Shown here in pieces: positions 6,748 to 12,103 of a stretch of 12,103 nucleotides of DNA; within the stretch, counting starts at the first letter, position 1, and each line of letters starts with the position of its first letter. The translations under genes and the position numbers were made by a program. The DNA is from an uncultured Synechococcus sp. (GTDB taxonomy: Bacteria; Cyanobacteriota; Cyanobacteriia; PCC-6307; Cyanobiaceae), in assembly GCA_913040905.1 (NCBI GenBank), contig CAJWIC010000023.1, positions 1 to 12,103 on the forward strand, read 5' to 3'. The notes beneath the pieces were generated by a model. That model did no database searches. It was not told where the DNA came from and worked only from the letters and a program-made list of their open reading frames with translations.

Positions 6748-6771
6748 ATGACTGTCAGCTTGTTGGCCTGA
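6748..6771 (+). other. Possible 7-codon mini-cistron (MTVSLLA) coupled to carA
   Basis: ATG at 6748 opens a frame MTVSLLA ending in TGA at 6769-6771. Its stop overlaps the carA ATG as TGATG. Purine-rich GGAG (6733-6736) and AGGAG (6741-6745) precede it, at 11 and 2 bases, while carA itself has no Shine-Dalgarno. This would allow ribosomes to reach carA by reinitiation. The spacings are not ideal and such short frames are common by chance. Confidence 0.25.
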
Positions 6772-7913
6772 TGCCCCACTCTTCATCACGTCAGGCTCAT
6801 CTCGTGTTGGCCGATGGCACCGTCCTCACGGGAGAGGCGTTCGGGCACCGCGGCTCCGTGGTGGGTGAGGTTGTGTTCAACACCGGTATGACCGGTTATC
6901 AGGAGGTGATCACCGACCCGTCCTACGCAGGACAGCTGGTCACCTTCACGTATCCGGAACTGGGAAACACCGGTGTCAACGGGGATGATCAGGAGGCGGA
7001 GCGTCCCCATGCCAAGGGTGTGATCGCTCGTCAGTTGGCTCCTCAAGCCAGCAACTGGCGCTGCTCCGAATCCTTGGAATGTTGGATGGATCGCCATGGA
7101 CTGGTGGGTATTTGCGGTGTCGATACCCGTGCGTTGGTGCGTCGTCTTCGCGATGGCGGAGCCATCAATGGTGTGATCAGCAGTGATGGACGGTCCCCCG
7201 TTGATCTGCTGGACGAGGTTCGTCGTGCCCCGAGCATGGAGGGCCTGAATCTGGCAAGCCAGGTCAGCACCAAGGAGCCTTATGAATGGTCGTCACCTTG
7301 CCGCGTCAGCTTTGATCAGCGGCTGAAACAGCGTCCCGACCATCCCTACCGGGTGGTCGCCATCGACTTCGGCATCAAGCAAGCGATCCTGGATCGACTG
7401 GTTGCCCATGGCTGTGCGGTCACTGTTCTGCCGTCGAATGCGGATCTGGAGATGGTGATGTCGCACCAGCCCGAGGGTGTTTTCCTCTCGAATGGACCTG
7501 GTGATCCGGCCGCTGTGGACAGTGGCATCGACCTGGCCCGTGCACTGCTCGAGATCTCCAACCTTCCCTTGTTTGGCATCTGTCTTGGCCATCAGATCCT
7601 GGGCCTCGCCCTGGGGGGGCGCACCTTCAAGCTCGGCTATGGCCACCGTGGTCTGAACCATCCCTGCGGTACGAGCGGCCAGCTGGAGATCACCAGCCAG
7701 AACCACGGCTTCGCACTCTCTGCGGACTCATTGCCGGAGACGACGGTCGAGGTCACCCACCTCAATCTCAACGACCGCACCGTTGCGGCGTTTCAGCATC
7801 GCCATCAACCGGTGTTTGGCGTTCAGTACCACCCGGAGGCCAGCCCTGGCCCCCACGATGCTGATCACCATTTCGGCCGCTTCGTTGCGTTGATGGCGGA
7901 TCGTCGGGACTGA
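6771..7913 (+). CDS. carA: Carbamoyl-phosphate synthase small subunit CarA
   Basis: Glutaminase subunit that hydrolyses glutamine and channels ammonia to CarB for carbamoyl phosphate, the precursor of arginine and pyrimidines. The N-terminal CPSase small-chain domain shows [23 protein letters not shown] (30-52) and [18 protein letters not shown] (113-130). The C-terminal class I glutamine amidotransferase has LSNGPGDP (239-246), the nucleophile Cys271 in FGICLGHQ, and His354 and Glu356 in HPEASPGP, so the catalytic triad is complete. Length 380 aa is normal. The ATG at 6771 is chosen because [17 protein letters not shown] aligns with the usual family N-terminus; an in-frame ATG at 6738 would add 11 residues unlike the family. 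There is no Shine-Dalgarno immediately upstream. carB is not in the window. Downstream, a promoter-like sequence begins only five bases after the stop. Confidence 0.97.
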   Translation: MPHSSSRQAHLVLADGTVLTGEAFGHRGSVVGEVVFNTGMTGYQEVITDPSYAGQLVTFTYPELGNTGVNGDDQEAERPHAKGVIARQLAPQASNWRCSESLECWMDRHGLVGICGVDTRALVRRLRDGGAINGVISSDGRSPVDLLDEVRRAPSMEGLNLASQVSTKEPYEWSSPCRVSFDQRLKQRPDHPYRVVAIDFGIKQAILDRLVAHGCAVTVLPSNADLEMVMSHQPEGVFLSNGPGDPAAVDSGIDLARALLEISNLPLFGICLGHQILGLALGGRTFKLGYGHRGLNHPCGTSGQLEITSQNHGFALSADSLPETTVEVTHLNLNDRTVAAFQHRHQPVFGVQYHPEASPGPHDADHHFGRFVALMADRRD

Positions 7914-7918
7914 AGTGG

Positions 7919-7944
7919 TTGACAACCGTCAGCATCACTACACT
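7919..7944 (+). promoter_or_regulatory. Candidate promoter of the STAS / Mini-III / RlmB operon
   Basis: A perfect TTGACA (7919-7924) starts 5 bases after the carA stop, with TACACT (7939-7944, 4/6 to TATAAT) downstream. Spacing is 14 bases, shorter than the preferred 16-18, so the -10 assignment is uncertain. A transcript start near 7951 would leave about 26 bases before the hairpin-covered start region of the STAS gene. Confidence 0.45.
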
Positions 7945-7955
7945 TCGAGTCGAGA

Positions 7956-8342
7956 TTGCATGGGGAGACTGGTCCCATCAGTGAACTACAGCGATTGACG
8001 GTCTCCCTGCGCGGTGGCTTTGAACAGCAGAACGGTTGTCTGGTGTTTCATTTCACCGGCCAATTGGATGCTTACTCCGAGAAGCAGTTCATGGAGTACG
8101 TCCTCGACGTGCTGAAGGCCGGCAATCTCCCCGCCGTGATCGATCTCAGCAAGATCGATTTCCTCGACTCGTCAGGATTGGGCGCCCTTGTCCAACTTGC
8201 AAAGCAGTGCACCGATGCCAAACGGGCGTTTTCCCTTGTCGGGAACTCCCGTGTGATGCAGACCGTGAAACTCGTGCGTCTGGAGGAGTTTCTGCATCTG
8301 GCCCAGGATCTGCCATCGGCCCTCAGCAACCTGGCGGCTTGA
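7956..8342 (+). CDS. STAS-domain anti-sigma-factor antagonist (SpoIIAA/RsbV-like)
   Basis: Small cytoplasmic STAS protein. In this family the unphosphorylated form binds an anti-sigma kinase and frees its sigma factor, and phosphorylation of a Ser switches it off. The core runs from about residue 26 (NGCLVFHFTGQLDAY) to 125. The key motif VIDLSKIDFLDSSGLGALV (61-79) carries the phosphorylatable Ser73 directly before Gly74. No kinase, phosphatase or sigma gene is nearby. The start is uncertain. TTG at 7956 gives 128 aa but lies only about 5 bases after the presumed transcript start. An ATC at 7977, preceded at good spacing by GGGGAG (7962-7967), would give an N-terminus beginning (M)SELQRLTVSLRGG; TTG 7995 is a further option. 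The only nearby ATG (7960) is out of frame. Its stop overlaps the Mini-III start as TTGA, indicating translational coupling. Confidence 0.88.
   Translation: MHGETGPISELQRLTVSLRGGFEQQNGCLVFHFTGQLDAYSEKQFMEYVLDVLKAGNLPAVIDLSKIDFLDSSGLGALVQLAKQCTDAKRAFSLVGNSRVMQTVKLVRLEEFLHLAQDLPSALSNLAA
7960..7978 (+). promoter_or_regulatory. Hairpin masking the Shine-Dalgarno and possible AUC start of the STAS gene
   Basis: ATGGGG (7960-7965) pairs with TCCCAT (7973-7978), six pairs including one G-U, around a 7-base loop. The 5' arm holds most of the purine-rich GGGGAG, and the 3' arm ends on the first two bases of the in-frame ATC at 7977. If used, it would limit initiation. Stability was judged by eye. Confidence 0.4.
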
Positions 8343-8764
8343 GCGACTGGATCCAGGGGCAGACCATCGGCGCCTGTGCTGGTGATCTCGGTCCGCTCCA
8401 GCTGGCGTGGTTGGGTGACGCGGTCTGGGAGTTGCACCAACGCCTGCGTTTCTGCCGGTCACCCGGTCGCGCTGATGTTCTTCATCGTGCTGTTGTTGCC
8501 AGGGTCTGTGCCGAGGCTCAGGCTGAGGCCCTTGGACAGCTTGATCCCCTGCTGAGCGAGCAGGAGCGGGATCTGGTGCGTCGCGGCCGCAATCGTGCAG
8601 GGCGCGGACCCAAGCGATCCGACGCAGCGATTTATGGACTCGCCACAGGGTTTGAGACAATGGTGGGCTGGCTGTATTTGAACGACCCAGCGCGCCTGGC
8701 GGAGCTTCTCGATCACCTGGATCAGGCCGGCAACCTCTCAACATCCTCCACACCTCGCCCATGA
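8339..8764 (+). CDS. mrnC: Ribonuclease Mini-III (MrnC), 23S rRNA maturation
   Basis: Compact RNase III-type endonuclease lacking the double-stranded RNA-binding domain; in Bacillus subtilis Mini-III trims both ends of 23S rRNA precursor. The catalytic domain shows LAWLGDAVWELHQR (23-36), with Asp27 the expected metal ligand. Further on are RRGRNR...KRSDAAIYGLATGFETMVGWLYL (81-113), with Glu106 the second acidic catalytic residue. At 141 aa it has the normal Mini-III length. The start is the TTG at 8339, giving MSDWIQGQTIGACAGDLGPLQ. It overlaps the STAS stop (TTGA), and there is no other start before the catalytic motif. The stop overlaps the rlmB ATG (ATGA). Adjacency to a TrmH-type methyltransferase parallels the Bacillus mrnC-yacO order and supports a joint role on 23S rRNA. 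Confidence 0.9.
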   Translation: MSDWIQGQTIGACAGDLGPLQLAWLGDAVWELHQRLRFCRSPGRADVLHRAVVARVCAEAQAEALGQLDPLLSEQERDLVRRGRNRAGRGPKRSDAAIYGLATGFETMVGWLYLNDPARLAELLDHLDQAGNLSTSSTPRP

Positions 8765-10155
8765 GCCCTCGCTTTGAACGCCGTTCCGGCGGTTCGTCCA
8801 GGACTGGACGACCGGGGCGCAGCGACCGACGTCGTCCTGATGTCGATGCTGATGCCGATGCTGGCCGCCGCGCGTGGAATCGAGAGGCGCCGGTTCGCCG
8901 GGGGCGCATGGATGAGCGACGCCGGGGGCGCTCCGATGATGAGCAGCGTGCCCGCCCCGATCGCGGTGATCGTGGAGGCCGTGGACGCTTCATGGCAGAC
9001 CGGCGTCCTGAACGATCTGAGCGCCTGCAGGGGCGTTTCGATGATCAACGTCGCGACGAACGGTCGTACCAACGCCGTGATGACCGGCGCAGCGATCGCC
9101 GCGGCGATCATCTCCAGGGCGACCGGCGCGGTGATCGGCGTCCCTCGTTTCAACGGGAGCGTTCGCGCCTCCCGTTCCGGGATCGTCCGCAGCACAAAGC
9201 GGAGGGCGAGGCTGCTGCCGCCACCCCCCCAGCTGATGATCTGGTATGGGGACGCCATGCAGCGCTCGCAGCCCTGGAAGCCGGCAGACCGATCCATCGC
9301 ATCTGGTGCACTCCTGAAATGCGAAGTGCCGCCAAGTTTCTGCAATTGCTTCGCGATGCCAAGGCCTCCGGCGTGCTGGTGGAGGAGGTCACCTGGGCTC
9401 GATTGGGACAGATCACCGGAGGATCGGTGCACCAGGGCATTGCACTGCAGACAGCAGCTGCGGAGACGATTGATCTGGACACTTTGATCGAAGGTTGCTC
9501 TGATCTGGGGGAACCGCCACTGCTGCTGGCCCTGGACGGGGTCACGGATCCCCACAATCTCGGCGCGGTGGTCCGCTCGGCCGAGGCGATGGGTGCCCAT
9601 GGTGTGGTGTTGCCTCAGCGACGCAGTGCCGGCCTGACGGGTTCGGCGGCAAAGGTGGCAGCAGGCGCCCTGGAACACCTGCCCGTGGCGCGGGTGGTGA
9701 ACCTGAATCGCTCCCTCGAAAAGCTCAAGGATGCTGGGTATCGGGTGATTGGCCTGGCGGGAGAAGGTGATGTGACCCTGCCTGATGCGGATCTCAGTGG
9801 GCCGCTGGTGCTGGTGACCGGTTCGGAGGATCAGGGGCTGTCTCTGTTAACGCGTCGCCACTGCGACCAGTTGGTGCGGATTCCCCTGCGGGGCGTGACG
9901 CCAAGCCTGAATGCATCCGTGGCCACAGCGCTCTGCGTGTACGAGGTGGCGCGTCGCAACTGGATGAAGGACATTCACGGTCAAGCCCCGTCGCCGCCGC
10001 TTCAGCGGGCGCGCATGGCTGGCCAGCGTGACGATGTCCTGTCTGCGAAGGCTGATGACACGGCGCTACCCGAGCAGCGGATTGAACTGGAGCTCGAACG
10101 CCGTGATCGAGCTGCAGAACGCGATTTTGATCAGAGCATCCAGCTTTCTCCCTGA
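8761..10155 (+). CDS. rlmB: 23S rRNA 2'-O-methyltransferase, RlmB/TrmH (SpoU) family, with long RD-rich N-terminus
   Basis: SAM-dependent RNA ribose methyltransferase; E. coli RlmB methylates G2251 of 23S rRNA. Residues 1-145 are an Arg/Asp/Gly-rich low-complexity region with many RRD and DRR units, surely disordered and a likely RNA-contacting tail. Residues 159-230 (DDLVWGRHAALAALEAG...) match the L30-like SpoU substrate-binding domain. The trefoil-knot SPOUT domain follows with motif 1 LALDGVTDPHNLGAVVRSAEAMGA (256-279; Asn266, Arg272), motif 2 LVTGSEDQGLS (351-361; Glu356) and motif 3 IPLRGVTPSLNASVATAL (374-391; Asn384). About 60 charged residues follow the knot. At 464 aa it is far longer than E. 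coli RlmB (about 243 aa) because of the two tails. The ATG overlaps the Mini-III stop. A tRNA Gm18 role (TrmH) is possible but less likely given the substrate domain and neighbour. Confidence 0.93.
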   Translation: MSPRFERRSGGSSRTGRPGRSDRRRPDVDADADAGRRAWNREAPVRRGRMDERRRGRSDDEQRARPDRGDRGGRGRFMADRRPERSERLQGRFDDQRRDERSYQRRDDRRSDRRGDHLQGDRRGDRRPSFQRERSRLPFRDRPQHKAEGEAAAATPPADDLVWGRHAALAALEAGRPIHRIWCTPEMRSAAKFLQLLRDAKASGVLVEEVTWARLGQITGGSVHQGIALQTAAAETIDLDTLIEGCSDLGEPPLLLALDGVTDPHNLGAVVRSAEAMGAHGVVLPQRRSAGLTGSAAKVAAGALEHLPVARVVNLNRSLEKLKDAGYRVIGLAGEGDVTLPDADLSGPLVLVTGSEDQGLSLLTRRHCDQLVRIPLRGVTPSLNASVATALCVYEVARRNWMKDIHGQAPSPPLQRARMAGQRDDVLSAKADDTALPEQRIELELERRDRAAERDFDQSIQLSP

Positions 10156-10212
10156 GATGACCGTGTTATTTGGCCGGGTCGGTGCAAAATGCCTTTACAT
10201 CACATGAGCTCC

Positions 10213-10458
10213 ATGAGCCCTCTGATCCGGCCGCTGCGCAGCCTCGCCAATGGTGTCGGTTTGGCTTGGTGGGCCCGTGTCGAGACCACCGGGCCCGATG
10301 TCACCTACTGGTTCGGCCCATTCCTCACCCGCCAAGGACTGGAACATGAGCTGCCGACCTTCCTGGAGGACGTGGGCTCAGAGCAGCCCCAGTCCATGCG
10401 TCATACCCTGCTGCGCACCCGTCGCGGCGAACCGTTAACCATCGCTGCCGAGGGTTGA
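10213..10458 (+). CDS. DUF1816-like cyanobacterial small protein
   Basis: 81-aa soluble protein. [42 protein letters not shown] has the DUF1816 pattern (a W-W strand, then TYWFGPF, then a short helix and LEDL-like turn). The C-terminus [14 protein letters not shown] continues the family pattern. The domain is largely cyanobacterial and has no assigned biochemical function that I can name with confidence. The start at 10213 gives about 17 residues before the W-W motif, close to what family members have; ATGs at 10189 and 10204 are in frame and would add 8 or 3 residues. None has a clear Shine-Dalgarno. It sits 57 bases after rlmB and 43 bases before gatA on the same strand, so cotranscription with either is possible. 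Confidence 0.82.
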   Translation: MSPLIRPLRSLANGVGLAWWARVETTGPDVTYWFGPFLTRQGLEHELPTFLEDVGSEQPQSMRHTLLRTRRGEPLTIAAEG

Positions 10459-10501
10459 TCCTGCGGCTGATAGCGTCGCTCCTGCAATCGATCGCAGTTT
10501 C

Positions 10502-11962
10502 ATGACGATCAGCGCGTGGCGTCGGCAACTGCAGGCCGGCGAGGTCTCGTCCCGGGAGCTCGTCGATGAGCATCTTCAGCGTCTGGAGCGTTCGGAGCCC
10601 TCGCTGAATGCGTTTGTGCAGGTGACGGCTGACCGGGCCCGCGCTGACGCTGACCGTGTCGACCGGGCCCGCGCCGCCGGCGAGGACCTTGGGCCTCTGG
10701 CGGGTCTGCCGCTGGCGATCAAAGACAATCTCTGCACCCGCGGAGTCCGCACCACCTGTTCGAGTCGAATGCTCGAACAGTTCGTGCCGCCCTACGAATC
10801 CACTGTCACCGATCGGCTGTGGGGCGCTGGAGCGGTGTTGGTCGGTAAGACCAACCTGGATGAATTCGCCATGGGAGGCTCCACCGAGACATCGGCGTTT
10901 GGTGCCACCAAAAACCCCTGGAACACCGGCCATGTTCCCGGTGGAAGTTCCGGAGGTAGTGCGGCGGCTGTGGCTTCCGGCAGTTGTGTTGCCTCCCTTG
11001 GCTCGGATACGGGCGGCTCGATCCGCCAACCGGCGTCCTTCTGTGGCGTTGTCGGATTGAAGCCCACCTACGGCAGGGTCAGCCGTTGGGGATTGGTTGC
11101 CTTTGCCAGTTCCCTTGATCAGGTCGGTCCCTTTGCCGGATCGGTGGCGGATACAGCCGAGCTGCTTCAGGTGATCGCCGGCCATGATCCGCGCGACTCC
11201 ACCTGTTTGAAAGCTGACGTCCCCGATTACACCGAGGGCCTGAACACATCCATCAAGGGATTGAAGGTCGGCATCATCCGCGAATGCTTTGACGCCGAAG
11301 GGCTTGATCCCGAAGTCAAGGCCTCCGTTCAGGCTTCCGCTGCCCAGCTGGAGGCTCTCGGTGCCGAACTGGTGGATGTGAGCTGTCCGCGCTTCAACGA
11401 CGGCATCGCCACGTATTACGTGATCGCACCGTCGGAAGCCTCCGCCAATCTGGCCCGTTACGACGGCGTCAAGTACGGCTTCCGGGCTGAAGATGCCGAA
11501 AGCCTGGCTGCCATGACCTCCCGCAGTCGCGCCGAAGGTTTCGGAGCCGAGGTGCAGCGCCGGATTCTGATCGGCACCTATGCCCTCTCCGCCGGCTACG
11601 TGGATGCCTACTACAAAAAGGCCCAGCAGGTGCGCACACTGATTCGTCGCGACTTCGATGCGGCGTTCCAGCAGGTGGATGTTCTGCTCACACCAACGGC
11701 TCCATCCACAGCGTTCAAGACCGGCGCCCATGCCGATGACCCGTTGGCCATGTATCTGGCCGACCTGCTCACCATCCCCGTGAACCTGGCGGGCCTGCCG
11801 GCGATCAGCGTTCCCTGCGGATTCAGTGCTGCGGGGCTCCCTATCGGGATGCAGCTGATCGGCAATGTGCTCGACGAGTCGCGATTGTTGCGGGTGGCCC
11901 ATCAGTACGAACAGGCTGCGGACGTCTTCGCGAGGCGCCCTGAGGCCGACCTGGTGCCCTGA
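10502..11962 (+). CDS. gatA: Glu-tRNA(Gln)/Asp-tRNA(Asn) amidotransferase subunit A
   Basis: Glutaminase subunit of GatCAB, which converts mischarged Glu-tRNA(Gln), and often Asp-tRNA(Asn), to the amidated form; cyanobacteria lack GlnRS and need it. The amidase-signature catalytic triad is complete at the expected spacing: Lys74 (LAIKDNLCT), cis-Ser149 ([12 protein letters not shown]) and nucleophile Ser173 ([12 protein letters not shown]). Other marks are [20 protein letters not shown] (115-134), [24 protein letters not shown] and the C-terminal [12 protein letters not shown]...[10 protein letters not shown]. At 486 aa it is full length. The ATG at 10502 begins [20 protein letters not shown], the normal family N-terminus. 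gatB and gatC are not adjacent, as is usual in cyanobacteria. The RNA substrates link it loosely to the upstream RNA-maturation genes. dnaE follows after a 68-base gap. Confidence 0.97.
   Translation: MTISAWRRQLQAGEVSSRELVDEHLQRLERSEPSLNAFVQVTADRARADADRVDRARAAGEDLGPLAGLPLAIKDNLCTRGVRTTCSSRMLEQFVPPYESTVTDRLWGAGAVLVGKTNLDEFAMGGSTETSAFGATKNPWNTGHVPGGSSGGSAAAVASGSCVASLGSDTGGSIRQPASFCGVVGLKPTYGRVSRWGLVAFASSLDQVGPFAGSVADTAELLQVIAGHDPRDSTCLKADVPDYTEGLNTSIKGLKVGIIRECFDAEGLDPEVKASVQASAAQLEALGAELVDVSCPRFNDGIATYYVIAPSEASANLARYDGVKYGFRAEDAESLAAMTSRSRAEGFGAEVQRRILIGTYALSAGYVDAYYKKAQQVRTLIRRDFDAAFQQVDVLLTPTAPSTAFKTGAHADDPLAMYLADLLTIPVNLAGLPAISVPCGFSAAGLPIGMQLIGNVLDESRLLRVAHQYEQAADVFARRPEADLVP
10631..10674 (+). 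repeat. Two copies of a 14-bp direct repeat inside gatA
   Basis: GACCGGGCCCGCGC occurs at 10631-10644 and again at 10661-10674, 30 bases apart and in the same reading frame. It encodes the repeated Asp-Arg-Ala-Arg-Ala of an N-terminal helix of GatA (about residues 44-58). It is probably a small coding duplication in a variable helix, without other function. Confidence 0.6.
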
Positions 11963-12030
11963 TCCACCACATCTGGTGCTCAAGCTATTGATCGCACGCT
12001 TGATCTTGCGTTAGGTCCTAGTCTGAGGGC

Positions 12031-12103
12031 ATGGCATTCGTTCCACTTCACAACCACAGCGACTACAGCCTGCTGGATGGTGCGTCGCAATTGCCGGCCA
12101 TGG
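12031..12103 (+). CDS. dnaE: DNA polymerase III alpha subunit DnaE, N-terminal fragment
   Basis: Replicative polymerase catalytic subunit, running off the right edge. The 24 visible codons read MAFVPLHNHSDYSLLDG followed by ASQLPAM. This is the start of the PHP domain, where HNHSDYSLLDG holds the first metal-binding His pair typical of DnaE. The ATG at 12031 is preceded by GAGGG (12025-12029), which is too close for ideal ribosome binding. Only the first 2% or so of the gene is present, so nothing can be said of the polymerase domain. The 68-base gap after gatA contains no obvious terminator hairpin and only weak promoter-like hexamers (TTGATC 11988, TTAGGT 12011). Other PHP proteins are a remote alternative, but the exact motif is DnaE-like. 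Confidence 0.93.
   Translation, partial: MAFVPLHNHSDYSLLDGASQLPAM

Noticed and set aside
5806..6789. Long minus-strand frames opposite trpD
   Set aside because: TrpD motifs on the plus strand explain the region. The antisense products show no family features.
8774..9487. 237-codon alternative plus-strand frame inside rlmB (Ala/Met/Val-rich)
   Set aside because: It arises from shifting the Arg/Asp-rich repeat region. Its product continues into rlmB's conserved domain without any domain of its own and has no ribosome-binding site.
10459..10501. GATAGC and TTGATC hexamers before gatA as a promoter
   Set aside because: The spacing between them is only 9 bases and no partner box lies at 16-18 bases, so a promoter cannot be supported by eye.
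10325..11983. 552-codon open frame on the minus strand opposite gatA and the DUF1816-like gene
   Set aside because: It is antisense to a complete GatA with an intact catalytic triad. The translation is low in structure, rich in Gly/His/Gln, and runs across two plus-strand genes.
1..12103. Mobile elements, CRISPR, phage genes or defence systems
   Set aside because: No transposase, integrase or repeat-spacer pattern was seen, and no recognisable defence gene. All sizeable frames are accounted for by core-type genes.

Overview
The window looks like core chromosome from a marine picocyanobacterium, most likely Synechococcus (possibly Cyanobium). The reasons are the moderately high GC content, the pairing of a periplasmic phosphate-binding protein gene with a PtrA-type Crp-family regulator, a DUF1816-like protein, short intergenic gaps, and the protein sequences themselves. 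No mobile element, CRISPR array, phage gene or rRNA is visible. I assign the genus from recognition only; no database search was run.

Layout. (1) 1-1703, plus strand: the 3' part of pstS/sphX ending in a strong intrinsic terminator, then ptrA, the phosphate-stress regulator, with two palindromic or direct-repeat motifs upstream. (2) 1721-5262, minus strand: in transcription order, an ABC exporter half-transporter, an 87-aa two-helix membrane protein, msrA, a 51-aa single-helix protein, a 126-aa protein with a Rho_N/SAP-like C-terminus, and tRNA-Pro(GGG). The run closes with an intrinsic terminator that faces the end of ptrA. (3) 5313-12103, plus strand: a 107-aa conserved-looking protein of unknown function, trpD, carA, a SpoIIAA-like anti-sigma-factor antagonist, RNase Mini-III, an RlmB/TrmH-type rRNA methyltransferase with a long disordered N-terminus, a DUF1816-like protein, gatA, and the first 24 codons of dnaE.

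How the genes work together. pstS and ptrA form a phosphate acquisition and regulation pair. trpD and carA are both biosynthetic (tryptophan; arginine and pyrimidine). The genes for the STAS protein, Mini-III and RlmB overlap by 4 bases at each junction and so are probably translationally coupled. Mini-III and RlmB both act on 23S rRNA. GatA is needed for tRNA amidation.

The window is mostly ordinary housekeeping DNA and I see no convincing new multi-gene system. The points worth a second look are small. They are a hairpin covering the Shine-Dalgarno and a possible AUC start of the STAS gene, a 7-codon mini-cistron abutting carA, a 51-aa membrane protein gene that is easily missed, a Walker B Asp in the ABC exporter that suggests a missing partner, and the motifs upstream of ptrA.
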